DNA from: Delphinapterus leucas
Lineage: Eukaryota > Chordata > Mammalia > Artiodactyla > Monodontidae
Assembly: GCF_002288925.2 (NCBI RefSeq)
Contig: NW_022098062.1
Location: 9,718,605 to 9,782,604, forward strand
Direction of reading: 5' to 3'
Length of the DNA stretch: 64,000 nt
The translations under genes and the position numbers were made by a program. The notes beneath the pieces were generated by a model. That model saw nothing but the letters and a program-made list of their open reading frames with translations. It searched no databases and was not told the origin of the DNA. The first letter of the stretch is position 1; each line of letters starts with the position of its first letter. Below are positions 57,508 through 64,000 of this stretch, piece by piece.

Positions 57508-57545
<38 letters not shown>
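57508..57545. repeat. (AT)19 microsatellite in the long 3' UTR / downstream region
   Basis: A perfect run of alternating AT lies between the first two candidate poly(A) signals, followed by an acacacatatat stretch. It is present only in transcripts that read past 57.37 kb. Confidence 0.95.
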
Positions 57546-57549
<4 letters not shown>

Positions 57550-57735
57550 AATATATACACACACATATATGAAGTTTAATGCACTGTCCAAGTGAAATGT
57601 CCTAGTTGTCCTTGTGATTAAGGGGCCAACTTTCCAGGCAGCCAGCAGAGGTGTTCATTCTATTTGTCTCCCAGCAAACTTCCATCCCTTTGCCCACCCA
57701 TTCCCACTACACTAGATGGCAGCTGGTGATGGCAC

Positions 57736-57741
57736 AATAAA
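57736..57741 (+). terminator. Candidate poly(A) signal AATAAA
   Basis: A canonical hexamer in ggcacAATAAAgatttctgc is followed 25-45 bases later by GT-rich sequence (ttgaatgtggcaggttg). It is an alternative end for PAFAH1B2 mRNA. Confidence 0.55.
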
Positions 57742-57759
57742 GATTTCTGCAGTCCCATC

Positions 57760-58900
57760 TTGAATGTGGCAGGTTGAAGATGTACTGCCAAGGGTGATCT
57801 AGGGCACGTTGTTTTGCTGCCACATAGTCTAGACTACCATGGGCAGTGGTTTGGCTACCACCTTGAGTCTATTTGGACATCTGTCTAAACCTGAATTTTT
57901 TGTCAAAAACCTTAATGCAACAAAACAAATCTTGAGTAGCTCATGCCCTGCTCTTAGGAATTTTGTCGTTGTTTAAAAATAATGTTCAACTTTCTTTATC
58001 TTTTTTATTTTTTTAACCTAGTCACTGTTTACAGTTGTATGCTAAAGCCTGAAATATTGTCTGTGCTGTGGTATATGAGCATTGCCAATTTTATATTTAT
58101 TGCAGCGAAGAAGAAACTAAAGATATAAGAAAATGAGGAGCATGACTGTGCTCCTAAATCTGTGTGGGTGCATGTGGGAGAAGTGAGTTGGGATCTCTTG
58201 AAAGGAGGCTTTTTGGGGTGGGGTCTCCCAGGCTTCTCCTTGGTGTTCCTGCTTGGGGATCACTGCTGCTAGTTGACTGGACGTCCCCAACGGAAGTTTG
58301 TGATTCCGCTTTGGCAAAATTTCATTGACTAGTAGAACTCATTCTGTTTTAGTGCATATTTCAATATAAATGTAAACATTTCACTCAAACTTGCTGTCTT
58401 TCTGTCTCCTTTATCATAGTTTGAATTCCCATGAAGAGAGAAGGGATTTTTTTTTTCCTACCTTATCACAGGCAAATTGGATACTTAGATCATCCTGCTG
58501 CTTTTCTGTGGAGCTGAATGTACCAAGCTGACCCTCATCACTTATCTCCTTGGGGGTGCAGAATGGCAGGGTAGGATGAGCAGATAGAAGGAATCCTAAG
58601 TAGATACGTGGAAATATTGTCAAGTGAAATGTTTCAGATTTGTTAATAGTATCTGGTAGTTAAAAGCAGAATTAAGTCATTAAATTGACCTCTTGACCCT
58701 TTTTCCTAATTTCAAATCTTTAGAATTTTATTCACGTTAATTGTCCCAATTTCTATAGTTTCTCCATTCCTCATGCTAATAATCACCAGTTCTTCTTTTT
58801 TACATTTTGGAATATTTCTTTCTACTGTTACCCCCAGCTTGAACTTAAGTGCCTCAAATTAATTGGAGTATTCTGAGTTCCTGTGTCATCTAGAGAGAAA
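57760..58900 (+). other. Distal 3' UTR or downstream flank
   Basis: Unique-looking sequence free of SINEs and L1. It is 3' UTR if the distal poly(A) signal at 59967 is used, otherwise intergenic. Confidence 0.5.
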
Positions 58901-58909
58901 AGCTTCAGG

Positions 58910-59098
58910 ATAACATTTCCCATATATTAACCACCTAAGCAATTTAGGTAGGTGCATTTCCACTTTACTGTTGGCTGGGAGGCCTGGAGAAGTTTGCTGT
59001 CTTGTCAAAGATGAGTCATGTAATATAAATGGTTGAGCTGGGATTTGAACCCAGCTTTATCTGACTTCGAAGTCCTTGCTCTTAACCACTACTCATTC
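58910..59098 (-). mobile_element. MIR SINE, minus strand
   Basis: 'ttgtcaaagatgagtcatgtaatataaatggttgagctgggatttgaacccagctttatctgacttcgaagtccttgctcttaacc' is a clear reverse MIR. Confidence 0.85.
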
Positions 59099-59099
59099 A

Positions 59100-60700
59100 A
59101 CCTGGGGTGTCTTTTTAGCTCTAGATTCTGATTCACTGAGTTCATTGCAGATACATCCCTAGTTTCCTTTCAGTTGAAAGTCCTGGGAATGAAGTCACAG
59201 TCTTCTCACCTGGACCAAAGGCAACAGCTTCCTTCAGTCTCTGCAATCAATATACTCCCTTTCGATTCCATCCTCCATGTGGCCATGGAATTATTAGAAT
59301 TTATTTAAAGTGCATTATCTGGCCATCTTGTTTCCCACCTTAAAACCAGCAGTAGAATTTAAATTGTGTTCATAGAGCCAAGAATTTTTGGTGGTACGCG
59401 TGAAGGGGTTCAAAGACTGGCAACTGTATTAACATGTCAGGAAGTTCAGATTGACAGGAGGATACTTGGGTAAGTGAAATAAGATTTAAAGTCTAAAACA
59501 GGAAAGTGTAAGTACAGTCAGTAATACATGGCAGAATGATTAAAATAGAAGTTGTCAGCTTCCATATGCTGAGGGGTGGTGGTGGGGGCCACAAGTGCAT
59601 ATGGAAATACTGAATGAGGGTTCATGTCAGACCTTCAGAAAACACAGCTGCCTCCCTTGAAGTCCACTCCATACATGAGTCCAGACAGTTCTGCAGGTGG
59701 GTTTCTGTGGATGTGTGCTGTGGACTACCTCATCTGACCTGGGTGAATGGCCTCAGTCTCAGTATAACAATGTGGCTGCTAGTGACAATGTGGACACAGT
59801 TGTCCTTTATCACCTTCGCCTCCCCGAGCTAACACATCTGCCCCAAGGACAACCTCTTTAGAGCTGTGTGACCAGAACAAGGGTCACTTACCTGGCCCAT
59901 TAGGGCCTATCCAGATGACTAACACCACCAACCACGCCAGCAATGATTACAGCAGATTGATATGCCAATAAAATGTTCCTAAGGAGCTAAAAGTGTCTGT
60001 GGTTTTTGCGACATTCGCTTTATCACTTTTCACCATGGTGAGGCTATTGGATTAAAATGATTTACTCCTAGAAAAGGATAAAATTTGGAGATAACTAAAC
60101 TGAGGTATTTTTGTTTTTCTACTTGCCTCCCCCTGCCCGCCCTCCCCATCTAATCACACCAAGTTCCTCTCCACCCACCCCTCCAGAGGCATTGCCTTGT
60201 GAGCTGGTCACAGGTTCCCCTTAAATCACAGGACAGCAGTGAAAGCAGCCTGGGGCCTGAGGCTTTGCTGATTGTTTCCAAACTGCTGGGTGAACCTCTT
60301 CAGTGGCCCAGAAGTGGAAGAGGGTAGTGTGGTGGAAGGGGAAGCTCCCTCACAAGCATCTACTTGGGGAAGGAACCAGCAGGAGAATCCATCCCTGCTC
60401 TTCTCCAGCCAAGGCAGGAGTGAAACCTTAACTCAGCTACATATTTTTGCATAGGCACAAAGCAAAGAACTTAATTGTTTTGCTAAACACACAGTCTTTC
60501 TTGGGCCTGATTTTATGCTATGCCTCTTGCCTCTTGCTTATTTGCTGGCTTATTTTAGCAAACCACATCAAAAATATGTATGAAAAAACCAAATTTTACA
60601 CACTGATAAAGCTTTGACAGCACCCCTGTAAAAATTAATGACACATCAGTGTACTGCAGCATGCTCTTTGATAACCACTGATAGTCCAAGCTATTAAATA
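59100..60700. other. 3' flank with no further gene recognised
   Basis: Contains the distal poly(A) signal. ORFs up to 72 codons here lack family resemblance. Confidence 0.5.
59967..59972 (+). terminator. Distal poly(A) signal AATAAA with GT-rich element
   Basis: AATAAA is followed after about 20 bases by gtgtctgtggtttttg, a textbook downstream GU-rich element. This makes it the best-formed signal in the window. It would give a 3' UTR of about 4.75 kb if used by PAFAH1B2. Confidence 0.6.
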
Positions 60701-60704
60701 TAAC

Positions 60705-61125
60705 ATCCAATGTGCTCCATGACCTGGCCCTCTTCAGTTCGTTTATATCCTCCCACCTCTTACTTTGAACTTCATGCCAATAGCATTGAACTCTGAGTCT
60801 CTGCCTTTGCCCCAAGTTGAGACCCTCTGGAATATGCTCCTGCCCCTTTGCCAAGCTAGCTCCTACTCATCTGTTAAGAGTCCTTCAGAGAGTCCCGGAA
60901 TGTTTTCTGATTTCTCCTATTTTCAGCTCACATCTGTACTAGGTCTCTCATCTCTGAATTCCCATAATACCCTGTGTAAATCTTTTATCATTGCACGTAA
61001 TCGCTTTTCTACACTGCTAGATATGAATTCCTTAAGAACAGAGAATGTGTTTTAAGTATCTCTGTGTTCCCAGCACCTAGCTTAGTGACTAGTACACACT
61101 AGGCACTGAATAAATGAATGAATGG
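60705..61125 (+). mobile_element. L2 3' region
   Basis: 'atgacctggccctcttcag', 'cttactttgaacttcatgcc', 'agttgagaccctctggaatatgctcctgcccctttgcc', 'ttccttaagaacagagaatgtg', 'gtgttcccagcacctagcttag', ending 'actgaataaatgaatgaatgg'. A long, well-preserved L2. Confidence 0.8.
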
Positions 61126-61129
61126 ATAG

Positions 61130-61240
61130 GAGATCGAGTAATTTCTTCATGATCATCTAGCCAGTAACAGTCAGAATTGAAACCGGAATACAAATCATTT
61201 GACTTCAATTTCTGTCCTTTCAATGGTATTATGCTGCTGC
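61130..61240 (-). mobile_element. MIR fragment, minus strand
   Basis: 'tcatgatcatctagccagtaacagtcagaattgaaaccggaatacaaatc' is reverse MIR. Confidence 0.6.
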
Positions 61241-61381
61241 TTGTAAGAAACAGTAGACATTATTCCAGCTAGTGATAAATTTACCTAAGAACAGTGAAAA
61301 CTAGAAAGATGCAGTATATACGTATTACAAAAATTATTGAGACATTTTCTGGAATTGTTTGATTAGAACTAGATGGAATTA

Positions 61382-61959
61382 TGAAAGATACATGCACTCC
61401 AATATTCAGAGCAACATTATCTTCAGTTGCCAAGACGTGGAAGCAACCTAAGTGTCCATCAACAGATGAATGGATAAAGCAGATGTGGTATTATATACAC
61501 GATGAGATACTACTCAGCCATAAAAAAGAATGAAATGTCACAATTTTCAGCAACATGGATGGACATGGAGGGTATTATGCTAAGTGAAATAAATCAGACA
61601 GAGAAAGACAAACACTGTAGGATATCACTTGTATGTAGAATCTAAAAAATACAACAAACTAGTGAATATAATAAAAAATAAGCAGACTCACAGATATAGA
61701 GAACAAACTAGAGGTTACCAGTGGGGAGAAGGAAGGGGGGAGGGGCAAGATAGCAGTAGGGAATAAAGAGGTACAAACTATTATGTGTTAAATAAGCTAC
61801 AAGGATATATTGTACAACATGGGGAATATAGCCAATATTTTATAATAACTATAAGGAGTATAACCTTTAAAAATTGTGAATCACTATATTGTACACCTGT
61901 AACTTATATAATATTGTACATCAATATAATACAAGTATACTTCAATAAAAAATTAAAAA
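61382..61959 (+). mobile_element. L1 3' end, 5'-truncated
   Basis: From 'atgaaagatacatgcactccaatattcagagc' to 'gtacttcaataaaaaattaaaaa' in sense. A perfect 17-bp duplication AGAACTAGATGGAATTA lies at 61365-61381 and 61960-61976. Fragment of 578 bp without coding capacity. Confidence 0.93.
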
Positions 61960-61976
61960 AGAACTAGATGGAATTA

Positions 61977-62340
61977 ATAAAGATGGTTTTTATAGGAAAA
62001 GTGAAGCTAGAAGAAAAAACTAGACTGGTTCAGAGGGACAAAAATATCGTGAATGAGAAAATCACCTTTGTGAAGACTCTAGGAACCAATGAAATAACAG
62101 AAACAGCTATACGATGTAGCCTGTGTCCGAGCCAGAGTGTAAAGAGAGGGGACCTGTTCTGATAAGAACAACTTGGAATAAGGACTGGGTAGCTGTATGT
62201 GATCTTTAGATACAGTCAGAGAGGAGTAAAATGTTCTTCAGTTGCATCTTCTGATTTCTTAGCCAGAGACCCAAGCTTTCTTGAAATAGGAGGATGGCTG
62301 GCTCAGTTTTATCAGTGATCTTTGGAGACACGGATTTGAG
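61977..62340. other. Intergenic sequence with no recognised feature
   Basis: No repeat or exon signature recognised. Confidence 0.5.
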
Positions 62341-62370
62341 TTGATCAATTATTCATCTGCTTGTTTTCAG

Positions 62371-62586
62371 CAACCTGATGACCAGCCTCATTTCCTGGAA
62401 AGCCCTGATGTTGGTTCCATCACATGGCCACAGGGAACCAGATGCCTGAACGCACTGTGCACATTTCCCCTTCTGAATGGTGAAAACGAAGGTTTAGGAA
62501 ATGCAGAGTGGCTGATCTGTCTCTGGCAGAAAGTCCTGGCCACTCGGTCAAAGCTCTTCTCCCTTGACTCCCCTTCTACTCTTTAG
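62371..62586 (+). other. Possible alternative last exon of PAFAH1B2
   Basis: A good acceptor (ctgcttgttttcag) is followed immediately by a 71-codon ORF in the same phase 0 that all PAFAH1B2 introns use. It begins QPDDQPHFLE and stops at TAG 62584-62586. A variant signal ATTAAA lies at 62719-62724. Spliced from exon 5, it would replace residues 138-229 and lose Asp193 and His196. It could also be chance. I recall that human PAFAH1B2 gene models include extra downstream 3' ends, but cannot verify that this exon matches them. Confidence 0.35.
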
Positions 62587-63936
62587 ACAATAGTTCAGGA
62601 TGATGAATTCAGTCAAGCCCAGCTCCACTGTGTGCGGCATTTAGGAGGACAATGGAGATGAGAGGTGGATCCTGAAGGCTCAGAAACTGCAATTTGCCTA
62701 AGATGCACAATACAGGGAATTAAACATAGAACTTTCTGTCATCAAAGTCCTTCTTTTTTCCACAACACCATGAAGCTGTGGGATGGGTATGAGACCTTAT
62801 CCCCAGAATGACAGAGTAAATACTGTACCTTTAACTGATTCCTAATCTGATGTGCACCCCCTTTTCACAGTCTTTGATGGAGAGATAAACAGACATGAGG
62901 GCAGCTCTGGGAAAGAACAGAACTTGCATGGTGGGAAGAAGGGCTGTACTCTTGCTTCTGGAGCTGCCTATACCCAGGACAATTCTATTTGAGCTCCAAG
63001 TAGATACACTGAGCCCTTTTTACGGTCACAGTGAAAACAGGGAACTTCAAGTTCATTTCCTTCGGGGGGGCTGGTTTTGCAACCTTTTTTTCTGGGTTAA
63101 AGTTATACCATTAGTTAATTCTAAAGTCTGTTTTGATTCTGCCACCCACCTACAGACACGGCCACTACCTACCACCCAGATTCCTAAATTACTCGATCGG
63201 ATTCAGCTAATCCACCCTGCTGTTGGTGAGTCTTAAAGTCATTTTAACAATAGCCCTGAGCCAGCCGAAGCTTCCTTCCTGTCTTCTTGCTCCAAACTCT
63301 GAAAATCCTGTGACACAAAATGGAGCTGGACTCGTGGAAAGCTGTGAACCTTGTCAGCTGCCTGGTGAATGGTCCCATTTCCCAGGTCCTTTCTGCATTC
63401 AGGATCAGAAGGATGGCCCACAGGGAAATGAAAGGAAGTCATCCCGCCTTGTGACCCAACACTGCCCCCTTCATCACCAGGGCTGGGGTTGGGCTTTTTA
63501 TATAACATGGCAGAGAATGCAGTAGCTGGGCCTATGCAGAAGGCCAGGGGGCCTGCCCTCAGGACTTGACATCCCTTTGCACTTAGAAGTCTGGCTTTGA
63601 GACCTAGCACTGCCCTTCTTTTACGCTGACTGCTGCAGCCAACATAAAAAGCCTTCTCTCCACTCAGGGCTGCCAAAACTCAGAAAGGGCCTATTCATAA
63701 CAGGCTTGTGCTGTCTCTCCCTCTGGCCCCCAGCCCTCCTACCCACCGTGGGTGGGGCAGCAGGGCTGAGGAAAGTTCTGCAGGCCTGAGAACAGCAAGA
63801 AAACACAGGGCTGCTGCCCTCCCACCCTGTCTGAACACTCAGGGTTAAGCCCTTGAGACCTTGAAGAAGGAAAAGATGTTGCCCGGAGAAAGGGAGCAAA
63901 CAGAAATATTGATCGTCCACAGTTGTTTGGCCCCAG
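62587..63936. other. Intergenic sequence with no recognised gene
   Basis: Moderately GC-rich towards the end with overlapping ORFs (up to 145 codons, minus strand) that show no recognisable domain. From human synteny SIDT2 may start beyond the window; no CpG island or SIDT2 exon is seen here. Confidence 0.5.
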
Positions 63937-64000
63937 ATCGGTAGTTCTCAAAATTTATTGTGTATAGCAAACTTCTGGAGTGCTTCCTAAAATGCAGATT
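63937..64000 (+). mobile_element. MER5A-type hAT element, cut by the window edge
   Basis: 'atcggtagttctcaaaatttattg...ttctggagtgcttcctaaaatgcagatt' follows the first 65 bp of MER5A. Confidence 0.65.

Larger units (their letters stand above)
34440..59990 (+). other. PAFAH1B2: PAFAH1B2 transcription unit (both ends approximate)
   Basis: This is the whole gene as I read it. A non-coding exon 1 in a CpG island ends at a donor after 34573. Five coding exons follow, and the 3' UTR runs to one of several poly(A) signals. Introns are 34574-40606, 40695-48589, 48680-49477, 49595-51204 and 51328-54951. All begin with GT and end with AG. The transcription start is not visible exactly and was placed just after an ETS-type motif pair. 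The 3' end is set by the AATAAA at 59967, the signal with the best downstream GT-rich element; an earlier end near 57.37 or 57.76 kb is equally possible for shorter mRNAs. The gene identity rests on the full 229-residue product. Confidence 0.85.

Noticed and set aside
62895..63920. ORFs of 99-145 codons near the right end as a possible SIDT2 exon
   Set aside because: No SIDT2-like residues, transmembrane pattern or CpG island are recognisable. They look like chance frames in moderately GC-rich DNA.
1..64000. CRISPR array, prophage, operon or other prokaryotic system
   Set aside because: The content is plainly mammalian nuclear DNA: spliced exons, SINEs, LINEs and a CpG island. The evenly repeated units are SINEs with target duplications, not spacered repeats.

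Overview
The window is nuclear DNA from a mammal, almost certainly a cetacean (whale or dolphin). It is crowded with tRNA-Glu-derived SINEs that begin with a G-rich 'cttccctggtggcgcagtgg' unit. Many carry the 3' module ending 'gaggcccgcgtaccgc' before the A tail, which is typical of the cetacean CHR lineage. I saw no ruminant BovB or Bov-A2 elements. Young L1 3' ends are of cetartiodactyl type, and old mammalian repeats (L2, MIR, MER5A, L1M) fill much of the rest. There are no bacterial features, CRISPR arrays, rRNA genes or functional tRNA genes.

One protein-coding gene is supported: PAFAH1B2, plus strand, encoding the alpha-2 catalytic subunit of the type I platelet-activating-factor acetylhydrolase. 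A TATA-less CpG island lies at about 34.29-35.06 kb and holds the non-coding first exon. Five coding exons (40614-40694, 48590-48679, 49478-49594, 51205-51327, 54952-55230) join into an intact 229-codon reading frame with GT-AG junctions. Ser48, Asp193 and His196 of the catalytic triad are all present. The 3' UTR has several candidate polyadenylation signals (57347, 57736, 59967). A further in-frame splice-acceptor ORF at 62371-62586 could be an alternative last exon.

Layout: 1-34.2 kb is intergenic and is mostly a palimpsest of nested retroelements, with no gene seen. A 100-base N gap lies at 33880-33979. The promoter and CpG island follow at 34.3-35.1 kb, then PAFAH1B2 introns and exons to 55.2 kb, and 3' UTR and downstream DNA to about 60 kb. 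The last stretch, 60-64 kb, is intergenic with L2, MIR, an L1 3' end and a MER5A at the window edge. From remembered human synteny the left side should face SIK3 and the right side SIDT2, but no exon of either is visible here.

I did not find a previously undescribed biological system. The most useful leads are the possible alternative terminal exon of PAFAH1B2, a SINE with a possible 3' transduction, two SINEs inserted at the same target site, and a long polypurine tract.
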